NCBI GenBank assembly: GCA_025809375.1 | Contig: CP099514.1 | Span: 620,001 to 684,000 of the forward strand | DNA from: Bacillus zhangzhouensis | Lineage (GTDB): Bacteria; Bacillota; Bacilli; Bacillales; Bacillaceae | Direction of reading: 5' to 3' | DNA length: 64,000 nt | Shown here: one piece after another, positions 1 to 8,064 of the stretch | Numbering within the stretch: the first letter of the stretch is position 1 | Layout: each line of letters begins with the position of its first letter | The notes under the pieces: generated by a model | Databases searched by the model: none | Told to the model about the DNA's origin: nothing | Seen by the model: only the letters and a program-made list of their open reading frames with translations | Made by a program: the position numbers and the translations under genes

Positions 1-108
1 CTGAAAATTTCTGATATGGTCAGGGCAGGCTTTTGGTTCAATATCATCAGTATTGTGGTGATTGTTCTAGCGGTTTATTTCTGGATGCCGATTGTGCTGA
101 AAAGCTGA
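1..108 (+). CDS. SLC13/DASS-type anion transporter, C-terminal fragment
   Basis: The window opens inside a reading frame whose last 35 codons are visible and end in TGA at 106-108. The tail is strongly hydrophobic, with a GFWFN turn followed by one membrane helix and a short basic end. This resembles the final helix of divalent-anion:sodium symporters of the SLC13 family (dicarboxylate, sulfate or phosphate uptake). Only the last helix can be seen, so the family call is an inference from its shape and the substrate cannot be given. The gene starts outside the window. Confidence 0.5.
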   Translation: MKISDMVRAGFWFNIISIVVIVLAVYFWMPIVLKS

Positions 109-113
109 GCGTA

Positions 114-470
114 TTAAGAAGAGGAAGGCTTTGATCGAATTGAAACAACCGGTGTTTTTGTTTCTTTTGGCTTCGATGTTTGAGTGGATTTTTTGATGCA
201 TGTGTCCTTTGGTGTGTAATAGGTTGCCCCAATATTGAGCCTGCCTTGAAGCTGGTCAATAGAAAGCTCCCCAAACTCTAAATGGTAATCAATTTTGTCC
301 ACGTGCATGGATTCGATATGGATGTGTGTATCCTCTGAGACAGGAGCAGCTGGTGCAGACATTTTTTGCTCAAGAGCGGCGAGTCTTTTTTCTAGCTCAA
401 CGACAGATGGGGATGGACTGGATTTAGTTTTTTTAAAGAGTGATTGAATGAAATGTTTCAAGTAGACCAC
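114..470 (-). CDS. GerPC-like small spore protein
   Basis: 118 residues. A short N-terminal basic/coiled-coil part (residues 1-37, with an LEKRLAALEQK helix) is followed by a central segment around residues 50-85 with the pattern IDYHLEFGELSIDQL and LNIG. That pattern resembles the core of the spore-coat germination protein GerPC. The C-terminus is a Lys/Ser/Thr/Pro-rich tail. It begins with GTG behind a weak AAAAGG; a TTG at 461 is an alternative start. It is shorter than GerPC of the gerP operon (about 200 aa). It lies tail-on to the transporter and divergent from a GerPA-family gene, which supports a spore-coat role. GerP proteins are known to help germinants cross the coat; function here is inferred. 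Confidence 0.5.
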   Translation of the reverse strand: MVYLKHFIQSLFKKTKSSPSPSVVELEKRLAALEQKMSAPAAPVSEDTHIHIESMHVDKIDYHLEFGELSIDQLQGRLNIGATYYTPKDTCIKKSTQTSKPKETKTPVVSIRSKPSSS

Positions 471-553
471 AACCTTTTCTTCCGCCTTGCTCTAGTCTAT
501 GGAAAAGCTGCCGGGTATATACTTATAGAGATGACAAGAAAGGAGAGAAATAC

Positions 554-781
554 ATGCTGCCTACTCAAATTCACATTGCCCATATGAAAACAAATTCGAT
601 TGGCACAGGATCATCCATGACGTTTGGCTCGACGTTTGTTCGCAATCATTGCAGTACGATCAAACGAAACAATGGCTTTGGGGAACAGAATGCTGATGGT
701 GTGATCACGATCCTGCCGATTGAAACAATTGATGATCTTGATCAAATAGACGCAGTGAGTATCAATATTCGTCATCTATGA
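554..781 (+). CDS. GerPA/GerPF-family spore germination protein
   Basis: 75 residues with the hallmarks of the GerPA/GerPF family (Pfam GerPA): a short beta-rich N-terminus, a central S-x-T-x-G-S-T-F stretch, the N-x-G-F-G-E-x-N-x-D-G segment at residues 38-48, and an acidic D-x-D-x-x-D end (residues 60-65). ATG follows GGAGAG. Family members are small coat proteins needed for germinants to reach their receptors. The last 20 bases overlap the convergent Hsp20-like gene. Together with the genes at 1307 and 1571 it makes three paralogues within 1.3 kb, away from the classical gerP operon. Confidence 0.75.
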   Translation: MLPTQIHIAHMKTNSIGTGSSMTFGSTFVRNHCSTIKRNNGFGEQNADGVITILPIETIDDLDQIDAVSINIRHL

Positions 782-1241
782 TGATAGCAGTCGCTTTTCC
801 TTCATCCTTTTGCAGGCGGATGTAAAGTACACCATCTTTAAAGGCAGCATTCATTTGACCAAGAATCATCTCTGGAAGACGGATTTTCTTTTCAAACGGA
901 CCATACTTCCCTTGCTTTTGGCGAAAGTCCTGCTCGTTAAAAAAGGAAAAACGCTGTCCTTTCACAACCAAATATTCACCATATGATAAGACCTGAACAT
1001 CTTCCTTTCGGTAGCCAGGCAAATAAATTAAATACTGAATTTCTGTAGGGGTTTCCACCATGTCGATTGGAGGAAACGGCGCATCTGATCCTCGCTGATC
1101 CTGCTGTGTGAATGTAAATGGAGATGGACCGTTTGCCATAAAAGGGGATCTTTGCTCATCATCGAAGATCATTTTCCAAAAATCATCTCCATGCATTTGC
1201 TGGGCAATATCCATCCACTGCTTCATTTTTTCGAAGTCCAT
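762..1241 (-). CDS. Hsp20/alpha-crystallin-like protein, probably spore-associated
   Basis: 159 residues from ATG at 1241, preceded by AGGAGG at 1249-1254 with 7-nt spacing. An upstream in-frame start at 1319 would collide with the divergent gene and lacks this signal. Residues 1-60 are a hydrophilic N-terminal arm rich in Met, Phe and Gln. Residues 65-155 have an alpha-crystallin fold pattern: YLIYLPGYRKEDVQV, then YLVVKGQR, then an AAFKDGVLYIRL strand and an acidic tail. Small heat-shock-like proteins such as CotP and CotM are coat components in Bacillus. Placement among GerP-like genes suggests the same for this one. Chaperone activity is family knowledge, not shown here. Confidence 0.65.
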   Translation of the reverse strand: MDFEKMKQWMDIAQQMHGDDFWKMIFDDEQRSPFMANGPSPFTFTQQDQRGSDAPFPPIDMVETPTEIQYLIYLPGYRKEDVQVLSYGEYLVVKGQRFSFFNEQDFRQKQGKYGPFEKKIRLPEMILGQMNAAFKDGVLYIRLQKDEGKATAIIIDDEY

Positions 1242-1306
1242 GTGAAGACCTCCTGTTAACATACTTGATGGGTGCTTGCATATACCTATAAAAAGGAGGT
1301 TTATCT

Positions 1307-1564
1307 GTGGTTCAACCAACTCCGTATATCAATATTAATATTTTCATGTTAAAAATTAATTCCTTTGAAAATGCATCGGCGGTGAATGTCGGACAAAATT
1401 TGTTAGCAGAGTGGCAAAACTCAGATAAAAAAAATCAGGGTTACGGACAGAATTTTGGAGATGCCAGCGGTTTTGTCGGTACAAAAAGCCATGTAGATGA
1501 TCGAGATCAAGTGGACTCACCTGCCTCTTTTTCGCCAGCAGCTAAACCCATTCAAAGGAAGTGA
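1307..1564 (+). CDS. GerPA/GerPF-family spore germination protein
   Basis: 85 residues starting at GTG 1307, set by AAGGAGG at 1293-1299 with 7-nt spacing. It keeps the family layout: INIFMLKINSFENASAVNVGQ at the N-terminus, a central N-Q-G-Y-G-Q-N-F-G-D motif (residues 44-53), and an acidic D-D-R-D-Q-V-D segment (residues 65-71). It then adds a Pro/Ser-rich tail. It is followed after 6 nt by a further paralogue whose Shine-Dalgarno overlaps its 3' end, so the two are probably translated together. The CATACTT just upstream (1260-1266) resembles a sigma-E -10, but I could not find a convincing -35. Confidence 0.7.
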   Translation: MVQPTPYININIFMLKINSFENASAVNVGQNLLAEWQNSDKKNQGYGQNFGDASGFVGTKSHVDDRDQVDSPASFSPAAKPIQRK

Positions 1565-1570
1565 CGTGTG

Positions 1571-1804
1571 ATGTTATTCTCACCCTCAGTCGTCAATGTC
1601 GGTGCTTTTAAAGTCAATGCAATGGATCGGGGGGCATCACTGACGCTAGGACCTTATCAGCAGATTGATTATTTTCTCTCAATGAAATTGAACCAAGGTT
1701 TTGGTGAGGACAATGGAGATTGTTCACCGCTTGTCATTCCGATTTCAAGCGTGTTAGATCCAGATATGGTGGACTCAAATTCAGTTAAAAACAGCGTGAT
1801 TTAA
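1571..1804 (+). CDS. GerPA-family spore germination protein
   Basis: 77 residues from ATG 1571, chosen over the GTG at 1568 for its 9-nt spacing from GGAAG. It shows the family features: VVNVGAFKVNAMDRGASLTLG at the N-terminus, then N-Q-G-F-G-E-D-N-G-D (residues 41-50), then D-P-D-M-V-D near the end. It is last in the two-gene unit and runs into a terminator-like hairpin. Likely a small coat protein affecting germinant permeability. The exact orthologue (GerPA, GerPF or a lineage-specific copy) cannot be decided by eye. Confidence 0.7.
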   Translation: MLFSPSVVNVGAFKVNAMDRGASLTLGPYQQIDYFLSMKLNQGFGEDNGDCSPLVIPISSVLDPDMVDSNSVKNSVI

Positions 1805-1842
1805 GCAAAAAAAGAGACCGGGAAAAACTCCGAGTCTCTTTT
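1805..1842. terminator. Bidirectional intrinsic terminator
   Basis: AAAGAGAC (1811-1818) pairs with GTCTCTTT (1834-1841), extended inside by a GG/CC pair. There are A residues on the left and T residues on the right, so it can serve both the GerPA-like gene and the convergent yfnA. Confidence 0.7.
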
Positions 1843-3234
1843 CTAATGTATTTCATTGAGATGGCTTTTTCGTCTTGCATAGGTGAAATAGACAACAATT
1901 CCGATTGTGATCCAGATGAGGAAGGCTCTCCATGTGACCCATGAAAGTGTTGTCGCAAGTGTGATGCAAATGATCGCACTGATAATCGGAAGAACAGGTA
2001 CGAATGGCACTTTAAACGCGGCTGTCACATTCGGATGTTTTTTCCGTAAAATGATGACCGCAATGGAAATCACCGTAAAGGCTGCAAGTGTACCGATGCT
2101 GACTAAATTCGCGAGTGTCGATAAATTCACAAAACCTACGATACATGCTGCGATTGCCCCTGTCAGCCAAGTGTTGGCAACAGGTGTTTGCGATTTTTGA
2201 TGAATCTTTGAGAAAACCTTTGGCATGAGTCCATCGCGGCTCATCGCAAAGGTTAAGCGAACCTGTGCATATACCAAGGCAATGAGTACCGTTGTAATCC
2301 CAATAATGGCGCCGGCTGATATGATACCCGCCACACTATTAAGACCAACCACTTGAAGAGCAAATGCGACAGGATCACTGACATTTAGTTTCGTATAGTG
2401 AACCATGCCTGTTAAGACAAAGGAAACCCCAATGTATAAAATGGTACACACACCGAGCGCTCCGATAATCCCAATCGGCATCGCCTTTTGCGGATTTTTG
2501 ACCTCTTCAGATGCATTGGCGATCGCATCAAAGCCAAGGTAAGCAAAAAAGACTGTTGCTGCGCCTGCAATCACACCGTCAAAGCCCATTGGCATAAACG
2601 GTGTCCAGTTTTCAGGTTTGACATAAGCAAAGCCTGAAATGATAAAGAGAAGGACGATGGCAATTTTGATCAGCACAATAATGTTATTCAGCTTTGTGCT
2701 TTCTTTGACGCCTCTTGAGACAATAAAGGTGATGAGCAAAATAATGAGTGCGCCTGGAAGGTTAAAGACGGCCCCATCAGCGGCTCCAGGTGCAGCTGAT
2801 AAAGCCTTCGGTATGTGAAGACCGAATCCGCTGAGCAGTGATTGAAAATAGGACGACCATCCACTTGCTACAGCAGAGAGCGCAATGACATATTCAAGTA
2901 TGAGATCCCAGCCCATTAAGAAGGCGAGAAATTCTCCAAGTGTTGCGTAGGAATACGTATAGACGCTTCCTGATACAGGAATGGACGAGGAGAATTCAGC
3001 GTAGCAAAAAGCAGCAAGGGCGCATGCGATCGCAGCCAAAATAAAAGATATAATAATCGCAGGTCCTGCATCATTTGCCGCAGCAACCCCCGTAATGACA
3101 AAGATTCCAGTCCCGACCACACAGCCAATGCCAAGCAAGATTAAATCAAACGTATTCAAGGAACGGCTGAGCCGCTTCGTTTGACTTTCAAGCATGAGCT
3201 GGTCGAGAGATTTTTTTCGAAATAAAGACCGCAT
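1843..3234 (-). CDS. yfnA: APC-family cationic/neutral amino acid permease YfnA
   Basis: 463 residues, close to B. subtilis YfnA (461). About 12 membrane helices are evident. The first carries the APC signature GIGCVVGTGIFVITG (residues 36-50), and an aromatic-rich FFAYLGFDAIANASEE segment lies near residues 228-243, as in CAT-type (SLC7-like) transporters. It acts in the cytoplasmic membrane, moving amino acids with protons. The substrate is not visible from the sequence. It is monocistronic, ends at the shared hairpin and starts with ATG behind GGGAGG. Its position next to yfm genes matches the B. subtilis order. Confidence 0.85.
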   Translation of the reverse strand: MRSLFRKKSLDQLMLESQTKRLSRSLNTFDLILLGIGCVVGTGIFVITGVAAANDAGPAIIISFILAAIACALAAFCYAEFSSSIPVSGSVYTYSYATLGEFLAFLMGWDLILEYVIALSAVASGWSSYFQSLLSGFGLHIPKALSAAPGAADGAVFNLPGALIILLITFIVSRGVKESTKLNNIIVLIKIAIVLLFIISGFAYVKPENWTPFMPMGFDGVIAGAATVFFAYLGFDAIANASEEVKNPQKAMPIGIIGALGVCTILYIGVSFVLTGMVHYTKLNVSDPVAFALQVVGLNSVAGIISAGAIIGITTVLIALVYAQVRLTFAMSRDGLMPKVFSKIHQKSQTPVANTWLTGAIAACIVGFVNLSTLANLVSIGTLAAFTVISIAVIILRKKHPNVTAAFKVPFVPVLPIISAIICITLATTLSWVTWRAFLIWITIGIVVYFTYARRKSHLNEIH

Positions 3235-3363
3235 GTTGACCTCCCAATGGATAAATCTTTTCGTCAGACGAATGTTAGTATATGCGTAAATGACAATTTA
3301 GTCAATTGGCTGAAAAACGCTTTAAATCACTAAAGTGTTAAGCATCTCAACCAAATAAGTGTA

Positions 3364-3401
3364 TAAAAAGAGACATCCGCCGGGAGATGGAAGGCGGATG
3401 T
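3364..3401 (-). terminator. Terminator of the glycosyltransferase gene
   Basis: ACATCCGCC (3373-3381) pairs with GGCGGATGT (3393-3401). On the minus strand the stem is followed by CTCTTTTT. It lies directly after the stop of the minus-strand gene at 3415. Confidence 0.7.
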
Positions 3402-3414
3402 GGTGACAGACGAT

Positions 3415-4488
3415 CTATGTCTGTTCAGCAAATATTTTTTCATTGTACAGCACACTTGGATGAGTCGGATGATGTGCGGAGGAGGCACGGTGATGTATTT
3501 TGGCTTGCTCCAGGTTGCCGAGCTGATAATAACAGTAGCAAAGCTGAAGGTGAGGATACCATGTTTTATATTGTGTAAGTGTGAAGGCTGTTTCGTTTTC
3601 AGGAGCCTTCAGCGCCTGTTCATACCAAAAGATGGCTGCCTGATGTTTATTTTGTATTTTTAGATGATCCCCGATTCGGCAGCAAAATTCTGGTCGGGGC
3701 TGATCATATAAGAAGGAACGTAATAATGAGGATAAGGCCGCTTCCTTAAAGCCTACCGCATCATAGCAGTCTGCTAAATATTGGCATGTGCGAATTTCAT
3801 CCTCAATCCAGCACTGTTTTGTGTTTAAAAATTCATGATAAAAACGAATCGCCCTGACATGCTGCCCGTTGTCTCTTAATTCATTGGCAAAGTAAAAGAG
3901 ATCACGGGGCGTCATGTCCTCTCCTTTTGCCAGCATGTTTTCATAAATGCGCAAGTTGCGCCCAGGCTCACCAGCCGTTGTTTTCTTGCGTTTTTGATGT
4001 GTGACAGCTATATCTGCTGGAAGGATGTTCCCATACACTTGAAGAAACTCATGAACGGCTCCGTACCACTGAAAGTTCAACGAACGCTTCACAAGGCGGT
4101 TTCTTCTATATTTGAAATTTACTTGACCGTTCTCATCGAATCCCACATGATAAAACATTGAAACGGCATCCACCGAAGGATCAAGTGTCTGCTTGAGATG
4201 AAGCAGTTTTTGGCGGTCTTCTTCAAGCAGAACATCGTCAGCATCGAGCCATAAAATATACTCTTTCACTGCATGTGAGAAAGCAAAGTTGCGTGCTTTG
4301 GCAAAATGCTGGACCCATTCAAAATCCAGCACTTTTGCTGAAAAGGAATGAGCGATCTCCTTCGTTTGATCTGTTGATCCCGTATCAACGATGATCATCT
4401 CATCGACAATGTCTTCAACAGATGAGAGACAGTCCGCCAGCACTTCCTCTTCATTTTTCACAATCATACATAAGCTAATGGTTATCAT
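3415..4488 (-). CDS. Family 2 glycosyltransferase with C-terminal TPR-like repeats
   Basis: 357 residues. The N-terminal half is a GT-A fold: SLCMIVKNEEEVLADCL at residues 4-20, then IVDTGSTDQT (33-42), the metal-binding LWLDADD (80-86), and an H-E-F motif after a WYGAVHE segment (residues 140-146). The C-terminal 150 residues are alpha-helical and repeat-like (FYFANELRDNGQHVRAIRFY and related), typical of TPR-tailed glycosyltransferases such as the SunS type. It probably transfers a sugar to a protein or cell-surface acceptor, which is not identifiable. The gene is single, with ATG behind GAGGTGATC. No bacteriocin precursor was seen beside it. Confidence 0.75.
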   Translation of the reverse strand: MITISLCMIVKNEEEVLADCLSSVEDIVDEMIIVDTGSTDQTKEIAHSFSAKVLDFEWVQHFAKARNFAFSHAVKEYILWLDADDVLLEEDRQKLLHLKQTLDPSVDAVSMFYHVGFDENGQVNFKYRRNRLVKRSLNFQWYGAVHEFLQVYGNILPADIAVTHQKRKKTTAGEPGRNLRIYENMLAKGEDMTPRDLFYFANELRDNGQHVRAIRFYHEFLNTKQCWIEDEIRTCQYLADCYDAVGFKEAALSSLLRSFLYDQPRPEFCCRIGDHLKIQNKHQAAIFWYEQALKAPENETAFTLTQYKTWYPHLQLCYCYYQLGNLEQAKIHHRASSAHHPTHPSVLYNEKIFAEQT

Positions 4489-4620
4489 TTTTAGATCACC
4501 TCTTCATAGTGTATCGAGCATTAAAAGGAAACATTCTTTCAGCAGCGAGTTTTTTAAAACTAGTTTTCTGCCACTGGCTGATTTAAAATAAAGGAAGAAT
4601 CTATGTAAGGGCTGATAAAA

Positions 4621-6507
4621 ATGAGTTTATTGAATGTTGAAGGATTATATAAAACCTATGGCGAAAAAACGCTGTTTGATCATATTTCTTTTCATATTGA
4701 ACCGAAAGAACGCATTGGATTGATAGGACCAAATGGAACAGGGAAGTCAACGCTTTTAAAGGTCATTGCAGGACTTGAATCGTTTGAAGAGGGTGACATC
4801 ACAAAAGCAGGGACACTTGATATTGAATTTCTTGAGCAAGATCCTGAAATGAGCGGAAATGAAACGATTCTTGACTACATTTTTTCTGGAACGGCACCCA
4901 TGATTCAAACGATGAAAGCATATGAACAGGCACTCGCCGATTTAGAGCATGATTCGCAAAATGAGGCAAAACAAGAGACGCTGATGCGCATGCAAAATCG
5001 AATGGATCAGGAAGGTGCTTGGGATGCGAATCTTTCAGCAAAAACGATTTTGACAAAGCTTGGCGTGAAAGATGTGAGCCGCTCTGTTCATGCATTATCA
5101 GGCGGACAGAAAAAGCGAGTCGCCATTGCTAAAAATTTAATTCAGCCAGCTGGTTTGCTGATTTTAGATGAGCCAACCAACCACCTTGATAATGCAACCA
5201 TTGAATGGCTTGAAGGATACTTAAGCCAATATAGCGGTGCTGTCATCCTCGTGACGCATGACCGTTATTTCTTAAACCGGGTGGCCAATCGGATTTATGA
5301 GTTAAATCAAGGGCAGCTTTATACGTATAAAGGAAATTATGAAGTCTTTTTAGAAAAAAGAGCGGAGCGGGAAGCAGAAGCTCAGGTGAAAGAAACGAAG
5401 CGTCAAAACTTACTTAGACGAGAGCTTGCATGGCTGAGAAGAGGAGCAAAAGCAAGAACGACAAAGCAGAAAGCACGTATCGGCAGAGTCGAAGTGCTGA
5501 AGGATCAAAAAGGGCCTGATGCAAAGGGAGAGCTTGATTTTGCCATCGGCTCGCACCGTCTGGGAAAACAAGTGATAGAGGCTGAAGACTTATCGATTTC
5601 AATTGCTGGCCAGACCCTTGTGGAGCGGTTTACAGATTTAGTTGTGCCGGGTGATCGTATCGGATTGATCGGACCAAATGGAGTCGGCAAAACCACTCTG
5701 CTGAACTGTCTAGCAGGTAAGATTAAACCGACCTCAGGACAATTGACGATTGGACAAACCGTTCGTATTGGTTATTACACGCAGGATCACAAGGAAATGA
5801 ATGATGAGCTGACCATCATTGAGTATATCAAGGAAACAGCTGAGATCGTCAAAACGTCTGATGGCGCCATTGTCACAGCAGAGCAGATGCTGGAGCGGTT
5901 CCTTTTCCCAAGATTGATGCAACGGACGTTTATTCGTAAGCTGTCAGGGGGAGAACGCCGCAGATTGTATTTATTGAAGGTCTTAATGGAAGAGCCGAAT
6001 GTTCTCTTTCTAGATGAGCCAACGAACGACCTCGATACAGAGACCCTCAGTATTTTAGAGGATTATTTAGAGCAGTTCCCTGGTGTCGTCATCACAGTGT
6101 CCCATGATCGTTACTTCTTAGACCGAGTGGTTCACCGCTTGATTGTCTTTGAAGGAAATGGCCGCATTTCACACTTCCAAGGTGCTTACAGCGATTATAT
6201 GGAACAGGAAAAAGAGCAGAAGCGGTCAGAGACAAAGATTGCTGAAAAACAAGTAGAAGCTGCGCCAAAAAAGAGAAAAAAACTTTCTTATAAAGACCAG
6301 CTTGAATGGGATGGAATTGAAGACCGGATACAGGCGTTAGAGGAAAAACATCAGCAGCTCGAAGCCAGCATTGCGGAGGCAGGCAGTGATTTTGGAAAAA
6401 TTCAAGAGCTGATGGACGAACAAAAAGCCGTTGCGGAAGAACTAGAACAAGCAATGGACCGCTGGACAGAACTGTCGCTTATGATTGAGGAATTGAATGA
6501 TGAATAA
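4621..6507 (+). CDS. yfmR: ABC-F ATPase YfmR (translation factor)
   Basis: 628 residues, matching the B. subtilis YfmR length. Two ABC modules lack membrane segments. The first has Walker A GPNGTGKST (residues 36-44), LSGGQKKR and the Walker B ILDEPTNHLD. The second has GPNGVGKTT, LSGGERRR and FLDEPTNDLD. A charged linker rich in Arg/Lys joins them (residues 240-300), and the C-terminus is a coiled coil. ABC-F proteins bind the ribosomal E site; YfmR is known to act with EF-P on stalled ribosomes. It is monocistronic and ends at a strong hairpin. Confidence 0.9.
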   Translation: MSLLNVEGLYKTYGEKTLFDHISFHIEPKERIGLIGPNGTGKSTLLKVIAGLESFEEGDITKAGTLDIEFLEQDPEMSGNETILDYIFSGTAPMIQTMKAYEQALADLEHDSQNEAKQETLMRMQNRMDQEGAWDANLSAKTILTKLGVKDVSRSVHALSGGQKKRVAIAKNLIQPAGLLILDEPTNHLDNATIEWLEGYLSQYSGAVILVTHDRYFLNRVANRIYELNQGQLYTYKGNYEVFLEKRAEREAEAQVKETKRQNLLRRELAWLRRGAKARTTKQKARIGRVEVLKDQKGPDAKGELDFAIGSHRLGKQVIEAEDLSISIAGQTLVERFTDLVVPGDRIGLIGPNGVGKTTLLNCLAGKIKPTSGQLTIGQTVRIGYYTQDHKEMNDELTIIEYIKETAEIVKTSDGAIVTAEQMLERFLFPRLMQRTFIRKLSGGERRRLYLLKVLMEEPNVLFLDEPTNDLDTETLSILEDYLEQFPGVVITVSHDRYFLDRVVHRLIVFEGNGRISHFQGAYSDYMEQEKEQKRSETKIAEKQVEAAPKKRKKLSYKDQLEWDGIEDRIQALEEKHQQLEASIAEAGSDFGKIQELMDEQKAVAEELEQAMDRWTELSLMIEELNDE

Positions 6508-6526
6508 AGATGATGTGGAAATAAAA

Positions 6527-6557
6527 AACCTGTAGAGCCGATCTACAGGTTTTTTTG
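6527..6557. terminator. Bidirectional terminator between yfmR and folE2
   Basis: AACCTGTAGA pairs with TCTACAGGTT around a short loop, with an A-run before and T7 after. It lies between the convergent stops of yfmR and folE2 and overlaps the last codons of folE2. Confidence 0.85.
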
Positions 6558-7439
6558 ATAGGAGCATTTGGCATACGCATCATGCTGATGAATGGATTCC
6601 TCATTACGACACTCGACTTGAAAGCCTTTAATCCATGGCTGCTCATATAATTCGATGGCAATTAATCTTGTGATATCTTCTACAAAGCGCGGGTTTTCAT
6701 AAGCTGTTTCTGTCACTTTCTTTTCATCAGGTCTTTTGAGCACGGGATAAAGCGATGCGCTCGCATTGGACTCAATGATATGTAAAAGAGCGGACTTGAT
6801 GTCGTCAGGAAACGGTACTTGTTCAAACGACTCTACTAGAATGGAAACAGATCCGCGCTGATTATGTGCACCATACTCACTGATTTCCTTGGAACAAGGA
6901 CATAATGTGGTGACCTGTGCATCACAGCCAACGTGACAGGTCCATCCGTCCTTTTCATGAAAATGGACGTCATATTTGACAGTCGCATGCATCAAGCCTG
7001 ACTGACCGGTGACTGGGCTCTGTTTTTCCATGTACCATGGAAAGGAAACTTGAATGGAAGCAGACGGCTGATTCATTTTCCGGGCGAGCGCTGCTGTTAA
7101 TTCTTTTAGGGCATTCACATCAAGCGGCTTGCTGCTCTTATAAAACGAGTGCAGCTGTTCGGTGAGACGGCTCATATGAATGCCTTTTTGGTGAGCTTGC
7201 AGGGATGTACTCAGTGAAAATTCGGCAGTAGTTGTCTGGTGCTGTGGTGCCATTTTAGACACAATATGTACGGGATAGGACATGCGGCAGATCCCAACTT
7301 GTTCAAGATGAAAATAAAAGTCCTGCTCTGTTTTTTGAATATCCGTCATGTCTTCTTTTTGCCAAGTCTTTTTGCCAAGACTTGGCGGTAAAGATCCGAA
7401 TAGCTGTTGCCGTTCTTCTTTAGGTGGAAATGAGTGCAT
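6543..7439 (-). CDS. folE2: GTP cyclohydrolase I type 2 (FolE2/YciA)
   Basis: 298 residues, type-2 GTP cyclohydrolase I (COG1469 family; YciA in B. subtilis). It converts GTP to dihydroneopterin triphosphate, the first step of folate synthesis, without depending on zinc as FolE1 does. Visible signs are the TLCPCSKEIS metal/active-site segment near residue 180, an HNQRGSV stretch after it, and the conserved family length. ATG follows GAGGTA. A Zur-type palindrome lies 17 nt upstream, fitting the known induction of this isozyme by zinc starvation. It is located differently from B. subtilis yciA. Confidence 0.88.
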   Translation of the reverse strand: MHSFPPKEERQQLFGSLPPSLGKKTWQKEDMTDIQKTEQDFYFHLEQVGICRMSYPVHIVSKMAPQHQTTTAEFSLSTSLQAHQKGIHMSRLTEQLHSFYKSSKPLDVNALKELTAALARKMNQPSASIQVSFPWYMEKQSPVTGQSGLMHATVKYDVHFHEKDGWTCHVGCDAQVTTLCPCSKEISEYGAHNQRGSVSILVESFEQVPFPDDIKSALLHIIESNASASLYPVLKRPDEKKVTETAYENPRFVEDITRLIAIELYEQPWIKGFQVECRNEESIHQHDAYAKCSYQKNL

Positions 7440-7456
7440 ATGATACCTCCTATAAA

Positions 7457-7471
7457 TCGTAATTATTCCTA
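7457..7471 (-). promoter_or_regulatory. Putative Zur operator of folE2
   Basis: TCGTAATTATTCCTA matches the B. subtilis Zur core TCGTAAT-N-ATTACGA at 12 of 14 defined positions. The left half is perfect. It sits just upstream of the folE2 Shine-Dalgarno, where bound Zur would block transcription. Confidence 0.6.
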
Positions 7472-7582
7472 TTTATTTTGCAATAAGATGTGGGAGAAAT
7501 CAAGAATTAAAATTCTAACGTTTACGTTAAGGTTATAAAGGTGTATAATAAAGCATGACTTGATGAGCAGGAGGCACTGGCG

Positions 7583-8008
7583 ATGGAATGGATGAAAATT
7601 GATCAAGTGGCGAAAAGAAGCGGACTGACAAAACGGACGATTCGTTTCTATGAAGAGATTGGTTTATTATCAGCACCAAAGCGGACAGAGGGCGGAGTCA
7701 GACTTTACTCAGAGGACGATATGGAAGAGCTAGAGAAAGTGATGCAGGCAAAAGAGGTACTCGGATTTTCTTTACAGGAACTTCAATCGTTTATGGAAAT
7801 CGGAAAGCAGCTAGAGCTGAATAAAGAAGGCTATTTGCTGTCGCTTGATCCGAAGGAACGATTAGAGAAGCTTTTAGATATCCATGCGCAGCTGACTGTG
7901 CAACATCAATTAATTACAAAAAAGCTTGAAACCATTCAATCTTTTAAAAAGGATCTTGAAGCGATGAAAGAAAGAGCAGCCCATGCAATTAAGCAATTAA
8001 AAAAATAA
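7583..8008 (+). CDS. yfmP: MerR-family transcriptional regulator YfmP
   Basis: 141 residues. The N-terminal winged helix is canonical MerR: MKIDQVAKRSGLTKRTIRFYEEIGLL, then a RLYSEDD wing (residues 40-46). Residues 75-140 are a long dimerisation coiled coil. No metal-binding cysteines are present, so it probably senses an organic ligand. YfmP regulates the efflux gene yfmO in B. subtilis, and yfmO follows here after 56 nt in the same direction. A hairpin-like ACACCTCTGCGTGT at the 3' end is too weak to separate the two. Confidence 0.85.
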   Translation: MEWMKIDQVAKRSGLTKRTIRFYEEIGLLSAPKRTEGGVRLYSEDDMEELEKVMQAKEVLGFSLQELQSFMEIGKQLELNKEGYLLSLDPKERLEKLLDIHAQLTVQHQLITKKLETIQSFKKDLEAMKERAAHAIKQLKK

Positions 8009-8064
8009 ACACCTCTGCGTGTTTATTTTATTTTGTCAACATTTGAAGGAAAGGTTCTGATGGA

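Noticed and set aside
762-1319. Longer N-terminus for the Hsp20-like protein
   Set aside because: The extension overlaps the divergent gene's ribosome site, and a strong AGGAGG fixes the start at 1241.
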